Origin: Juglans regia
Taxonomy: Eukaryota; Streptophyta; Magnoliopsida; Fagales; Juglandaceae
Direction of reading: 5' to 3'
Assembly (NCBI RefSeq): GCF_001411555.2
Contig: NC_049901.1
Coordinates: 11,790,681 to 11,854,680 of the forward strand
DNA length: 64,000 bases
Of this stretch, positions 11,707 to 24,377 are shown piece after piece. Under the pieces are notes generated by a model that searched no databases, had not been told where the DNA came from, and was given only the letters and a program-made list of their open reading frames with translations. The position numbers and the translations under genes are program-made. Within the stretch, counting starts at the first letter, position 1. Each line of letters starts with the position of its first letter.

Positions 11707-12504
11707 CTAATTTGGTTTGGAGGATGAAAAAGTATTTTTAGCCAACATAGCCATAAGGTTAGGGGTGGGGGATTGGTGAAGCATGAGGTGTTGACGTTCT
11801 TGTTGTTGAATCATGGAGAAAACCCGATTAAGAGGGGGTAGGGGCTCAATAAGCATAATCTGATCTAGTGAGGAGGAATAAGGATCGTTGAGGCCCATGA
11901 GAAATTGTATAACACAGTCTCGGTCATAGCTAGCGTGAAGAATTTTTAGCTTGCCACAATCACAATCAGGTAAAGGGTCATAAACAGCTAATTCATCCCA
12001 AAAGGCTTTCAAACGACCAAAATAAATGCTAACAGAATCCTGACCTTGAGATAGGCTAGCAAGGTCGCGTTTCAATTGGAAAATACGAGGACCATTTTGC
12101 TGAGTAAAACGGTCCTGAAGTTCAAGCCAAAGAATTCTGGAATCATCGACTAGAGCAAGGCTGGATTTAACAGATGCACGTACCGAATTTTGAAGCCAAG
12201 AGACTACGAGGTCGTTGCAGCGTTCCCAAGCTTCAAGGAGAGGATCTGCAACATCAGTTGGTTTTGGAAGATTACCATTGATAAAACCAAGCTTGTTCTT
12301 GGCGTGAAGGGCACGGCTGATGGCGCGAGACCAACTAACGTAGTTATCGGCGTTTAAGAGGTCCGAGACCAAAGCAGTGGCTGGGTTATCACCATTGTCT
12401 ATGCGAAAGGGGTTGAAAGGATCTGAAAAGTTGAGATACCTTTCATTCGAAGGTTTGGGTGGAAAAGAAGGTTTAGGAACTTCTGTATCAAAGTTGCTTG
12501 ACAT
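11707..12504 (-). pseudogene. Copia 1 gag (265 aa)
   Basis: The gag ORF starts at an ATG 37 bp downstream of the 5' LTR. It carries the Copia gag pattern: a DNP-type N-terminus, LLNADNYVSWSRAISRAL, WERCNDLVVSWLQNSV and the long retro-gag helix region (IFQLKRDLASLSQG, YFGRLKAFWDELA). It normally forms the particle shell. A stop precedes the zinc knuckles, so gag is cut off from its nucleic-acid-binding end. Confidence 0.9.
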
Positions 12505-12540
12505 GGCGTGGATTTGGGATCGAAGGAAGCTCTGGTACCA

Positions 12541-12817
12541 TGTAACGAAAAGAAATGCAGAGCAGGGAACCCAGAAATTGGAGAGGAAAAAGGAAAGGAA
12601 TGAATTTCTGTTATATCTCTTGCTTTACATCAACCCGTGTATATAAGTACATAAAAAGAATATTCTAACAACCTATATAAAATGAAAATACAATGTTGCC
12701 CTTATGTATAACTCAGCATAAAACAAAATAAAGAATAACAAACTAATTACCAGCATTAGTTGGCGCCTTCCCTCTGTTTAATAACAGAGATGATGGTGAA
12801 GATTGCATGGTATGCTC
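12541..12817 (-). repeat. 5' LTR of Copia 1
   Basis: A full-length LTR of about 277 bp; the primer-binding site lies at 12529-12540 on its inner side. Its outer end reads '...tatgctctg', where the 3' LTR has '...tatgctcca', so the terminal dinucleotide is mutated or the boundary has slipped. Confidence 0.85.
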
Positions 12818-13327
12818 TGATTATTTTATGGTTCTCGGCTCCTCCTGTCATTATTATCCAGGCTTTGTGCCAGTCCTCACTCTCCTTCCCGCCCTTCATT
12901 ATTATTTCTTTTCGGTATGATAATTCATACCAAGCGTGACCTAAGTCATGGAGAATTAATACCATAGAGATAAAAAAAAAATTCAAAACCTCTCACAATT
13001 TTCTAAATCTTTTCAAACACCTACACATTTTTTTATTTCAAATCTTTAACTTTTTTATATAATTATTATCTAATCATTACAATTTTTACAAACTTCAAAA
13101 CAAAATATATATAAAAATCAATACAACTTTTTTTAAATTTTAAAATAAAAATTATATTTAAATTATTTTTCAAGTTTATAATATTTTTATTCAAATTTTT
13201 CTCTCTCATTTTCTAAAATTTAATAAAACATCTTAACTCAAATTATTTTACTATTATTTACATATCATTTTACTATTATTCATAGAATTTTAAAATATTT
13301 CAAATGTTCAAATCAAGTTGCTCGCAC
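12818..13327 (+). repeat. Ghost copy B of the RALF module, middle part
   Basis: It resumes the 3' flank ('ttttatggttctcggctcc', 'ggctttgtgcc', 'aagtcatggagaattaat') and contains the AT-rich MITE-like insert also present in copy A. It ends in CGCAC, the target duplication of Copia 2. No gene is present. Confidence 0.7.
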
Positions 13328-13606
13328 CATTAGAGAGAATGAATTTCTGGAATACTCTTCATTGATTTGTTTATGTACATGATTTGTATATTTATACACG
13401 ATAAAGGAGAATAAAAGAATATTTGGTTTGTTACAAAAACCGTAGAGAATGATAACTGATTTTCCTACTGTTACTTTCTAGAAGATGCGGTAGACTGCTA
13501 TTATGTATTGCATGTGCGATCCTCTGCTTCTTTCGTTGCTGCATGGGCACAAGTGATGCTCACCTTCTATTTGTCAATATGTGCCATAGGTTCAGATATT
13601 CTAATA
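13328..13606 (-). repeat. 3' LTR of Copia 2
   Basis: A 279-bp LTR matching 17794-18071 with scattered substitutions. The first base is C where the other copy has T. Confidence 0.92.
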
Positions 13607-15051
13607 CGTCCCCTCAAGTCCAACGGAGTATCTACCGCATTGAGACTCGATCTGAGATTGACAAATTTCTCTGAAACCAATAGCTTGGTCAACACATCTG
13701 CTATTTGATCTTTGGAGCTACAAAACCGAACTTGTAAAGTGCGAGCAGCAACACGATCCCTGACGAAGTGAAAATCGATATCCATGTATTTGGTTTTGGA
13801 GTGATAAACTAGGTTGACTGATAGATAGGTCGCACCGATGTTCGCACCACAAAATGGGATCTTTGGCAAGCAGAATACCCAACTCTCGAAGAACTGTTTG
13901 GAGCGAAATTGTCTCAGCAGCTAAAGAGGCTAAGGATTTGTATTCTACTTCAGTTGAAGACTGAGCCACCGTTCTTTGCTTCTTTGAGCTCCAAGAGATG
14001 AGATGATGTCCAAGATAAATACAGAACCCTCCCGTTGATCGTCGATCATCAGGACCTCCTCCCAATCGGCATCAAAATAAGTTTGAAGAGTAAGAGTGGA
14101 CTGCTTTTTAAACAACAAGCCATGGTTGATAGTGGCTTTAAGAGACCTTAGGATCCGTTTGACAGCACTCCAGTGAGAGACCTTGGGCGAGTGCATGAAC
14201 TGGCAGATCCTATTCACACCAAAAGAAATGTCCGGTCTTGTTAGGGAAAGATATTGTAAGCCACCTACTATACTCCGATACAAGGTGGGATCGTCAAAAT
14301 CAGGGGAGTCAAACTTGGACAATTTGAGTGAAGATGCCATAGGAGATGTGATTGGCTTGGCATGAAGCATTTGACTTCGTTGAAGCAAAGTATGTATGTA
14401 GTGCCGTTGAGAAAGTAGGAGTCCCTGAGTAGTGTGCTCTGCTTCTAAGCCAAGAAAGTAAGAGTGCTTGCCAAAGTCTTTAACAGGAAAGGCACGGCCC
14501 AAGTCAAAAATGAGTAAATCAATTGCCGAAACTTTAAAAGAGGTGATGACTATGTCATCCACATAAACTAGAAAAAATATAAGAACATCACCATGCTGTA
14601 ATATAAAAAGAGAGGGATCGGCTTTGGATGCAGAGAAGCCATATGCAAGCAACCAAGAGCTGAGTTGAGCAAACCAAGCTCTTGGTGCTTGTTTGAGGCC
14701 GTATATAGACTTATGCAATTTGCATACATACGTGGGATGAAGAGGATCAAGAAATCCCTAGGGTTGTTGCATAAACACATCATCAGTCAATGACCCATGC
14801 AAAAAGGCATTTTGGATGTCTAATTGGCGCAACGGCCATGAACGAGTTACTGCAATGGATGAAACAAGCTGTATAGTCAACGGCTTCACCACTGGACTAA
14901 AGGTCTCATTATAGTCCAAACCATGCATTTGATGATACCCCTTGGCTACAAGCCGTGCTTTCCTGCGTTGGAAGGAACCATCAGAATTTGTCTTAGTCCG
15001 AAAGACCCACCTGCAACCAAGAATATTAGTAGCAGAGGTAGGAGGGACCAA
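13607..15051 (-). pseudogene. Copia 2 reverse transcriptase and RNase H
   Basis: The RT fragments read NILGCRWVFRTKTNSDGS, KARLVAKGYHQ, ETFSPVVKP, LDIQNAFLHGSL, SIYGLKQAPRAWF and the YVDD box. RNase H carries [23 protein letters not shown]. At least three frame breaks occur (about 14760, about 14060 and about 13870). In the intact family this polyprotein copies the element RNA. Confidence 0.9.
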
Positions 15052-15146
15052 ACTCCAAGTCTGGTTTTGTTGTAGAGCAGTATAATTCTTGTGACATTGC
15101 TTCTCTCCATTTAGAGAACTTGGCAGCTACGAAATAACTCGATGGT

Positions 15147-16260
15147 TCATCTGGGACAGACACAGTGGTTGTGAGACAGATCCGAGAAGAGTAAGGTACG
15201 GTACCATCCGTAAACTGTCGGGATCAAGAGGAATTTGTATGGGCACAAGTGATGATGGTTGATCTCAGGGGGATTAAAACAGGTGGAGGTGAAGGAAGGA
15301 GAGGAGCTGTGGAGTTCAGTGAGAAGTTCCAAAGAGGACTGGTTGTCGAGAGGAAGAAGTGGAAGACTCGGGTCTTGAGGAGGACAAAGATGGATTAAAG
15401 AAGTTTGGACTTGGGCCAGGCCCGAGAAGAGATGGCATGACTACGGGTAGAGAGACCGTTTCTGGGTTTGAGGAAAGGTTAGGTGAAGTGGGTCGAGCTT
15501 TTTGAATAGGAAAAGATGCCTCATTAAACACAACATCTCTAGAAATATAGAGTCTGTTATTAGTGAGATCCAGATACTTATACCCCTTATGAGAAGTATT
15601 GTAACCAAAAAAGAGACACGGTGTAGAACGAAATTTTAATTTATTAGAGAGATAGGGCCTGAGATTGGGCCAACATGTGCACCCCAAAACTTTGAGAAAT
15701 TTGAAATCTGGATTAAAGTTGTAAACAAGAAAATGAGGTGATTTATTTTTAAGAGTAGGAGAATGAATAATATTAATTAAATAAATGGCAGTCTCAAAAG
15801 CATTAGCCCAATAGGAAAAGGGAAGAGATGAGTGGGCCAATAAGCGAGTCCTGTTTCAACTATGTGCCTATGTTTTCTTTCAACTAGGTCATTTTGTTGA
15901 TGCGTGTGAGGGCATGAAAGATGGTGTGTAATACCCATTTTTTGACATATTTGAGTTAATGGTTTAAACTCGCCACCTCCATAAGTTTGTAAAGTAAGAA
16001 GTTTAGTGCTGAATAAACGTTCAATATACGGCAGAAAATTAGAGAAAATATGAGAGACATCAGACTTGAGTTTGAGTGGGAAGAACCAAGTGTAACATGA
16101 GTAGCGATCAACAAAAGAAATATAGTATTTAAAACCGAGTCTGGAAACATAAGGGGTCGGACCCCACAAATCTGCACAAAGCAACTCTAAAGGCCTTAAA
16201 TACTGGGCTTGACTATTACAAATAGGTAATTGGTGACTTTTTGCGAGGGGACACTCAGGA
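15147..16260 (-). pseudogene. Copia 2 integrase region (active-site loss)
   Basis: The integrase core is recognised by ADLWGPTPYVSRLGFKYY, FVDRYSCYTWFFPLK and HQQNDLVERKHRHIVE. The second catalytic Asp of the DDE triad, normally in LQTDGGGEF, is Tyr here (LQTYGGGEF). The following segment (SYWANAFETAIYLIN, PCLFFGYNTSHKGYKYL) lies in another frame. A Pro/Ser-rich linker follows. Confidence 0.88.
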
Positions 16261-16261
16261 C

Positions 16262-17755
16262 ACTAAAACTTGATAATCTTGTGAGAAAACAACAAACACT
16301 TGGAATGTAGGACACGAGAGACTAGTGCTAAGGATGGATGTCCTAGCCTTCAGTGTCATTGTGCTATACTTGTTCTTTCACCAACATGAGTGGATGGAGA
16401 GGAGGATGAAGACAAGTTGGGAGGAAAGACGTATAGACCATTATGCGTGGGACCAGTGAGGAGGAGTGTCCCCTTGTGTTTTTCCTTCACAAAAAAATTG
16501 GAGGAGTGAAATTCCAAAAAGCAAGAGTTATCAATGCAAAATTGGAGAACTGAAACTAGATTCTTAGTGATGGATGGAACATGAAGTATATTGCGAAGAC
16601 AAAATGAAATAGAATAAGAGCTAGGAGAAAAGGAGGAGTCACTGAAGTTCTGGATGTGTAAACCAATACCATCTCCAACTCAGATTGTGTTATCACCACT
16701 ATACTGCTCATATGAAATATTCAAGTTACTCAAACCGTTGGTTATGTGATGAGTGGCTGCTGAGTTCGGGTACCATGAAGAGTCAGAGATCGAGCCAGGA
16801 GTAGTATAGTTAGCTGAAAAAGACTTTGGAGCATCAAATTGATAGGAATGATCAAACATGTGTCTACACTGCAGAGCAACATGCCCTGACTTGTTGCATA
16901 CTTGACAAATGAGACATTGAGCCGTGTAATGAGGTGCAGAGCTATTAGGAGAGTAAGAACTGCCACCACGAGAATTAAAGGAGGAACGCCCACGACCTCT
17001 GCCTTGCCGTCCACTTCGGGCAGATCCACGCCCAAGTTGATCACACCCACTCGTAGCACTGAAATTAGTAGTAGGTTCAACAGAAGAGATAGAACTTCAT
17101 GTGAAATGAGAGGCGCGAGCCTCTTGAATGAGCAAGAGCTGATATAGCTCAGTGGAGGAGAGAGGGACAGCTCTAGTGGTGACTGACGTCATAAATGACT
17201 CATAAGCTGAACCTAAGCCATTGAGTAAGTAAGTAACAAGCTCTTTATCAGGGAGAGGGTTCCCTATGGTTGCAAGGGAGTTGGCAAGAAGACGCACTTT
17301 TTGCAAAATAGTCTGAAATAGATTGTTCTCCTCTGGATATATTCGTGAGCTGAAAGCGTATTTGGAATTCCTTAGCATGGGAGTGAGAAGAAAACATGGA
17401 TTTTATAGAGACCCAGAGATCTCGGGCTGTAGCAAAGGAGAGTACATGGCCTAAAATAGATTCGGATAAGGAAGAGAAGAGGGTGCTTAAGACCAATTGG
17501 TCTGTGCGTCGCCATGTAATGAATAATGGATTCTGTTTGGGTAAAGCATCTTCAAATGCAGAGATGGTTTCGGAGGGGGGGAAGAGAACCATCAACATAG
17601 TTAAAGAGCCATTGACCTCGTAGATAGGCTGAGATTTGAACTTTCCATAGAAGATAATTGTATGTGGTTAATTTGGTGGTAACGATATGGGATATGGGAG
17701 AGGGAGGATAGGAGAGGGTGGAGGGAGGAGAAGGAGGTGAAGAAGAGTTGGCCAT
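16262..17755 (-). pseudogene. Copia 2 gag, zinc knuckle and protease (broken)
   Basis: The gag begins at 17755 (MANSSSPPSPP; KLTTYNYLLWKVQISAYLRG) and continues across at least two frame breaks to the usual gag helices (FQIRFQLTNISRGEQSISDY). A zinc knuckle CQVCNKSGHVALQC lies near 16905. The protease segment reads WYPNSAATHHIT where the family has a DSG-type active site, so both the catalytic Asp and the Gly are changed. Confidence 0.85.
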
Positions 17756-17793
17756 TGATCAAGGTGATGGTAGTCGAATGGCTCTTAATACCA

Positions 17794-18071
17794 TATTAGA
17801 GAGAATGAATTTCCGAAATATTTTTCATTGATTTGTTTCTGTACATGATGTGTATATTTATACACGATAAAGGAGAATAAAAGAATATTTGGTTTGTTAC
17901 AACAACCGTAGAGAATGATAATTGATTTTCCTACTGTTTCTTTCTAGAAGATGTGGTAGACTGCTGTTATGTATTGCATGTGCAATCCTCTACTTCTTCC
18001 GTAGCTACGTGGCATGAGTGATGCTCACCTTCTATTTGTCAATATGTGCCATAGGTTCAGATATTCTAATA
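17794..18071 (-). repeat. 5' LTR of Copia 2
   Basis: A 278-bp LTR followed on its outer side by the CGCAC target duplication. The TATA-like run 'tatatttatacacg' inside both LTRs is conserved. Confidence 0.92.
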
Positions 18072-19929
18072 CGCACTGTAGCTTAAAGAAAGTATGGTCC
18101 CAATTTGTAAAGAGATTGGTTCTGTTTTTATTTTAGTTTGTTCCGTCTGAAATTTACTGTGCCAGAACAGTAATCGGCACGGCTTAGGTGGGAATTCCTT
18201 TCCAGGTTAATTACCAGCCATTTCGACTTGTTTTGTTCTATTCCAGACGGATTTTGATACTTTGATCAGATTCCGGCCAGTCTCAAAATTGTTTTTGCTT
18301 TCTGCTTACAGAGCTCTGGAGTCTTAGGTTGTGTTTAGATAGTGTAATGATATGATATCACTCTATTATTATTTAATATTTTATTATTATTTTTTACGTA
18401 TTTTTTATTATTATTTTTTTATTATATTTTTATTATTATTCACATTTCATCTGAAATGATCTAATTACCCAAATGTAGCTTTAAAATAAAGATAAAATAC
18501 TGAATCCACTGTCTATACATACTCTTAGGTGTCGTTTAAATACTGAGTTGAGTTGAGTTGAGTTGAGTTGAGATAAGTTAAAATAAAAGTTTAAAGTTGA
18601 ATAAAATATTGTTAAAAATTATTTTTGAATATTATTATTATTTTAAATTTTAAAAAAATTAATTTTTTATTAAATTTTATTATTTATATAAAAATTTTAA
18701 AAAAAATTATAATAATTAAATAAAATGATATTAAAGTAGTTAAATGCAGTCATCGACTCTCATTCCAAAGTTTGTGGTTTCCGTACGTTTCTCCATCTTC
18801 ATTTCCTATTTTACCCCGTAATATCTTCTCATAGATTTCAGTGTCAGAAAAAGCATAAACAGGACCGGACTAATATAAATAAAATCACAAAACAAAATAT
18901 ATAAATAAAATAATTTAAAAGTAATCTCTTTTTTCGATAGAAAAAGTTTAGAAATAACATCAAATTAAAATTTTATTTATAAAATTTTATAAATAAAATT
19001 TTAAAAAAGTAAAAAAATTAAATAAAAATATTATAAAATTAAAATATTATTAGATTATAATTTTTAATATTATTTTTATTTGACAATTTGAAAAAATTGA
19101 AATATTTTTTATTTGAAAATTTTGAAAATTTATAATGATTAATTTAAGAAAGTATAATAATAAATTTAAAAGTATTTATATTTAGTAATGTACAAAAAGA
19201 AAAGGAAATTAAATGGAAAATTTGAGGCGGAAAGTTTTTTCAAATAAACCCTAACAGTCTAGCTATTACTTCCGTATACCAATCATGATCTGGATTGGAA
19301 AAAGTAAAAAGTAAAATGAAAAAAATTATTATTTTGAAATACTTTTTAAATAGCCAAGAGGGAGAAAAGGCTTTATAAATGTATCCTACTCTTTATTTTT
19401 ATTTTCAAATAAGATTAAAAAATGACCAAACTTTACATATTGGCACTCTTACGCATCTATAAAATGCTTTCTTGAATCAGTCGGGCTACTCCCTTATATT
19501 TGAGTTTTTTTTTTTTTTAATATTTTTAAATATTTTTAAAAAATAAAAAAAATATATCAATATATTTAAAATTACTTCATGAATCATTCAATAAAAAATA
19601 AATAAATAAAAAATTTCTAAATAATACACTTGAATGGTACCATTGAGACGGCAGAATAGCTTTTCTCTTCTTGAATGGTACGACGGCAGAAAATATATAT
19701 ATAATTATATGTTAAATATTTATAATCATTTCACTTTTTTAAATGGATTCACTTAATTTTTTTTAAAAAAACTTACAATAGACTTGAGCATTCTAAACTT
19801 TTATAAGATGATTATTTTGAAATGGTACATCGATATTAAAATATTTCAATCTCAATTAAAATGATTATTTAAAGGGAATTCAAAATTTTATTGGACGCTA
19901 TTCCTAAATAAAGATCATAAATTTTTCAT
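18072..19929. other. Module remainder and AT-rich MITE DNA
   Basis: 18077-18330 resumes ghost copy B ('actgtagcttaaagaaagta'), matching copy A from 5070. It is followed by a MITE-like stretch with five tandem GTTGA/TTGAG units (about 18545-18570). The rest is AT-rich. I see no gene. Confidence 0.6.
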
Positions 19930-20273
19930 TTGAGGTGATAATAGGTTAAATAACTGAGGATATAACTTTTTCTTTCGGCATAAATAAAGGGGTCCAACCA
20001 GAAGCGGTGGTACCCAAGCCGGACCCATTTGTTAGAACAATAAATTATTGGAGCGAGAGACCTTTAATATCTGCTTTCACTTTGCAACAACTAATCTGAA
20101 TTCTGAACACACAAATGACAATAACCTTTTTGGCCGACAATTTGCTGTTGGCTCTTCCTCCGAAAAGGCATCCATAAACAGCTATCCTTCTGTTATTATT
20201 CAACCAAAAACAAGACTTTAAGAGCGTGGGATGTGATTAGCCTTAGTAAAGGAAAGAATAAAATTACTAATAT
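19930..20273 (+). repeat. Upstream promoter copy of RALF-A, cut by the LINE
   Basis: It carries the module boxes 'ggcataaataaaggggtc', 'acccaagccggaccca', 'ttggagcgagagacc' and 'gccgacaatttgctgttggc', and stops at the LINE tail. The same sequence continues on the other side of the LINE (25888-25970), followed immediately by a second, uninterrupted copy (25975-26230). The promoter region was therefore duplicated in tandem before the LINE landed. Confidence 0.7.
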
Positions 20274-20304
20274 TTTTTTTTTAAACCGAACTTGTTTTTC
20301 ATTA

Positions 20305-23300
20305 CTACAGCAAATGATGGATACATAGAGGGGCTTCCTCCAGAGTGATGCTCTCCTCAGAGAGTTTTACAGCATCCTTTGCTAAACTATGGGCTATACA
20401 ATTTGATGATCTAGATACATGATGAAATGACCAGGATTTCAATTCTCTGATTTCTACTTTAATATCTTGAATCATCAGACCAACTATGCTCCAAACTCTC
20501 CTCTCTGCGTTAATGTCTTGAACCACACTGAGTGAGTCACCTTCCGATATGAGGTTTTGAAGCTGTAGTTGTTTACATAAGGTTACTGCCTTTAGAGCCG
20601 CCAAAGCCTCGGCCAGCTTTGCTTCCGGAAACAAAGTCCTTTGAGATCTCATGGTAGCAATTACCTTCCCTTCCCAGTTCCTCACCACCACCCCTATGCC
20701 TATTTTGCACCTTGATCTGTCAACAGCCTCATCCCAGTTTGCCTTGAAGCCATTCACTAGCAAAGGAGTCCATTCTACTGCTCGAGTCCTTTCACTGTGT
20801 CTGGAGGGACAGCTTGCGTTTGCATCTTTATAATCCCTTAATTTATGATAGCTGTTATAGATGAGCTTGGAGGGGTTCTCGAATTTCTTCTCAAACACCA
20901 ATTCGTTCCTTCTCTTCCAGACTAGGTACACTGTGGTTGCGAAAACTTCGAAATCTTCCACGCTTGCTTCTGATTCTAGGTGGCTCAATAAGTCATTGAA
21001 AGAGTAGAATCTGACTTTCATTTTCTGAAGCTTCCTTGAGCAGTTTCCCCATATATCCTGTGCCGCAACACATGACCATAATGCATGAATTACACTTTCG
21101 GGTTCCCTTTTGCACACTGGACAAATATTTGATTCCGTGATCTTCCTTTTGCTGAGATTAAGATTTATCGGCAGCGAATTGTGACAGGCTCGCTACAAAA
21201 ACATTTTTACTGCATTAGGGACCTTTAACTTCCACATATGGGTCTAGCTCTCTCTGCGATTTACACATTGAGAAGCTTGTCCTTTTACTTGTTTCTCCAT
21301 ATCCCCGAGGAGATGGTATGCACTCCTCACAGTGTATATCCCATCTTTGGTGCACCTCCATACTTGTTTGTCCGCGATACCCCTCCAGCTGATAGGAATC
21401 TTAGATATATTGTTGATATCTTCTTCACTGAGTATGTTCTTCATGAGGTCCAACTTCCAATTTTTCTTCTGGTCATCTATCAGTTTGTTTACTATCCAGT
21501 GTTCCATACCTTCAGCCGGAGGAGTCTGAACTTTGTAAGAGGTTGGTTGCTGGATCCACTTGTCCCTCCACATGTTGACTTCCTTTCCATTCCCAATTCG
21601 CCATATCAAACCCTCTTCAAGGACTGGTCTGGCCTCCATCATACTTCTCCAGACATAAGAGGGACAGCTACCAATTCTTGCATGCAAAAAATCGGTTCTG
21701 TGAAAATACTTGGCTTTTAAGACTTGAGCCACTAGAGAATCCTTCTGTTGAATCAGTCTCCAACCTTGTTTTCCTAAAAGAGCTCGATTGAATAGATTAA
21801 ACTCCCTGTAACCGAGACCCCCTTCTGTTTTGCTCTTCCCTAACAGTTTCCATGGCAACCATTGTTTTTTCTCCTCTGCTACCCCACCAAAATTTCTGCA
21901 TTAGAGAATTAATTGCCTTGATGATAGCCTTGGGGAGTTTGAATATACTCATGCAGTACGATGGAATGGCTTGCACTATTGACTTTGTAAGTACTTCTTT
22001 TCCTGCATTAGAGATAAACTTCACCTTCCAATTATTCATTTTGGATCTGATGGAGTCCAGGATTGGTCTAAAAGAGGAGAGTTTGTTCTTCCCCACATAA
22101 GAAGGTAAGCCGAGATACTTCTCAAATTGGCTTGCCTCCTTCATTTTGGTTGTCGACAGGATCACCTGCTTAGCTAGTGCAGGGGCATTTTTGCTAAAAT
22201 AAATGGCAGATTTCTCCAAATTTAACCTCTGGCCAGATGCTACCTCATAAGAGTTGAGAATCCCATGCATTCTACTCCACTCCAGGGCGTTAGCTTTGCA
22301 GAATAACAGACTATCGTCTGCAAAAAAAAGGTGATTTACCAACAAGGAGCCTCTTGCAAAAGGGAAACCCGAAATAAAGCCCTTTCTCTCAACTGCATCC
22401 AAATTAATCCCGAGTGCTTCAGTGCATAGGATAAAGAGATAAGGGGATAGAGGATCCCCTTGTCTCAAGCCTCTCGTTGGTGAGAAGAAGTTCTGAGGTG
22501 TGCCATTGATCAATAAGGAATACTTGACTGAGGACACACATTGCATAATTAAATCAACTCACTTCTTTTCAAAACCCATCTTAAGAAGGACAGCTTCCAA
22601 GAAAGGCCATTCTATCCGATCGTACGCCTTACTCATGTCCAGCTTCATTGCCATATAGCTCTCTTTTCTGTTTTTCATTCTATGCTTCATAGAGTGCATA
22701 ACTTCATAGGCTACTATTATGTTGTCGGAGATTAATCGACCGGGAACAAATGCACTCTGCGAAGGTGAAATCAATGTTGGTAGGAAGGCCTTTAATCTGT
22801 TTGCCAAGACTTTTGAGGCTACTTTATACACTACATTACAGAGGCTAATGGGTCGGTATTCCACCACCTTTGTTGGGTTTCTTTTCTTGGGAATCAGCAC
22901 ACTGTATGTCTCGTTTAGATCTTGCATCCTCCTGCTGGCTCCAAGGACTTCTTTTATAGCCGAGACAACCCCCTCACCTACTGTTTCCCAATGGTCTTGG
23001 TAAAAACCTGCTGAGAATCCGTCAGGACCTGAGGAGCTCAATGGGTTCATCTCGAATAATGCTTGTTTTACCTCTTCCCATATGCATGTTTTTGTGAGTT
23101 GGAAGTTCATCTCGGGGGTCACCACTGGGTTTAGTTCTCTCAGAATTTCAGGAATATCTCTCAGGTTTGAAGTCTTGAATAAGTCTTTATAAAACTTTTG
23201 GAACGTCTCACAAATCCCTTCTGGATCGATTGCACAGACCCCCTCCTCATTGGTGATCCTGGATATCTTCTGAGCTTTTCTTCTCTCGGAAGCACATTTG

Positions 23301-24377
23301 TGAAAGAAGCTTGTGTTTTTATCACCACCCTTCAGCCAGTTTTGTTTTGATCTTTGCCTCCATTTTATCTCTTCCTCTTCTAGCAGCATATTCACTTCGT
23401 CTTGTACTTCCTTAATGGTCTCATTGAAGTCACCTTTGTTGATTCTCATCATTTCCTGAATTCTTAGCCTTTTTCCCCTTAGTTGGTTCCTTTTGTTACC
23501 CCCCGAGTGTTTATCCCATTCCACTAAGCTCCTTCTACTTTTGTTCAAAACATTCTTGAGGCTGTCCACTGAGCTGTCCCCTCTAATACTAGACTGCCAG
23601 ACATTTTTAATTAGCTCCTTACAGCCCTGTCTCGATGACCAACACGCCTCATACCTGAATAATCTAGCCCTTTTACTAGATTCTCCTTCTTCATTTTCGC
23701 AGAGAACTAGTAGTGGGGTGTGGTCTGAATTCATCACAGGTAAAACATGAACTTCATTGTTCCAAAATTGCATAGGCCAATGACCATTAACTAGCACTCT
23801 ATCTAACCTTTCTTTAATGAATCCTCTTCCTTCTCTATTATTGCACCAAGTGTACTTTGAGCCAATATACCCCAGATCACTTAACTCGGATTCATCAAGT
23901 GCCATTCTAAAAGCTTCCATCTGGGAAAAAGATCTGTTGGCTGCCCCCACTTTCTCCTCATTACTTAATATTTCATTAAAATCCCCCATACAGATCCATG
24001 CCTTATGGTCCTCAGGTTTCATCATTTTCAAAAGTCTCCAGCTCTCTTTCCTCTTTTCTGTGGCTGGGTTTCCATAAAAACCTGAAAACAACCAGAGATG
24101 TAATCTTTACAAAGATGTGATTATTTGAATATGATTGTAGTTGAGCCCCCACCTCTTCTTTCCAAAATAATGCCAGTCCACCACTCCTTCCAATGCTATC
24201 CACTATGAAGCTATTAGTAAAACCCAGCTTGTTCCTTATCTTTTCTGTTTTGAACCTGTTACTCTTGGTTTCAGACAAAAATACTATTGACGAGCCTCTT
24301 TCCTTCACCAGAAAGTGAAGTTCATTAACTGTCCGAGGGTTCCCAAGCCCTCGGCAGTTCCAGCATAAGAACTTCAT
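20305..24377 (-). pseudogene. LINE ORF2: endonuclease, RT, RNase H (broken)
   Basis: It starts with the APE-type endonuclease (MKFLCWNCRGLGNPRT, FLSETKS, GDFNEIL, NSDHTPLL). The reverse transcriptase follows (SSGPDGFSAGFYQDHW, YRPISLCNVVYKVASKVLANR, QSAFVPGRLISDNI, LDMSKAYDRIEW, GLRQGDPLSPYLFILC) with the catalytic FADD box. Then come the zf-RVT domain (CPVCKREPESVIHALWSC is at its end) and an RNase H domain with NWDEAV, EALAALKAV and EGDSL. Frame breaks occur near 24090 and 21870. TGA replaces a likely Trp codon at about 22560 and TAG another at about 21195. The family nicks target DNA and primes reverse transcription there. Confidence 0.93.

Larger units (their letters stand above)
7781..12817 (-). 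mobile_element. Ty1/Copia LTR retrotransposon 1 (degenerate)
   Basis: LTRs lie at 7781-7942 (3' LTR, with about 119 bp deleted) and 12541-12817 (5' LTR). Between them run gag, zinc knuckle, protease, integrase, reverse transcriptase and RNase H, in Copia order on the minus strand. The primer-binding site next to the 5' LTR reads TGGTACCAGAGC, close to the initiator-Met tRNA complement. A polypurine-like run (CTTGCGGGGGG on the minus strand) precedes the 3' LTR. It sits in ghost copy B between 'agaccc' and 'tgatt'. A clean target-site duplication is not visible, probably because the right end decayed. Several frame breaks make it non-autonomous. Confidence 0.93.
13328..18071 (-). mobile_element. 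Ty1/Copia LTR retrotransposon 2 (degenerate)
   Basis: LTRs at 13328-13606 and 17794-18071 are nearly identical and end in the inverted repeat TATTAG/CTAATA. A 5-bp target duplication CGCAC flanks the element (13323-13327 and 18072-18076). The primer-binding site beside the 5' LTR reads TGGTATTAAGAGCC on the minus strand, and a polypurine tract (CTTGAGGGGACG) precedes the 3' LTR. The internal order is gag, zinc knuckle, protease, integrase, RT, RNase H. It is a different Copia lineage from element 1, judging by LTR sequence and the WYP-type protease. Frames are broken and catalytic residues lost. Confidence 0.95.
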
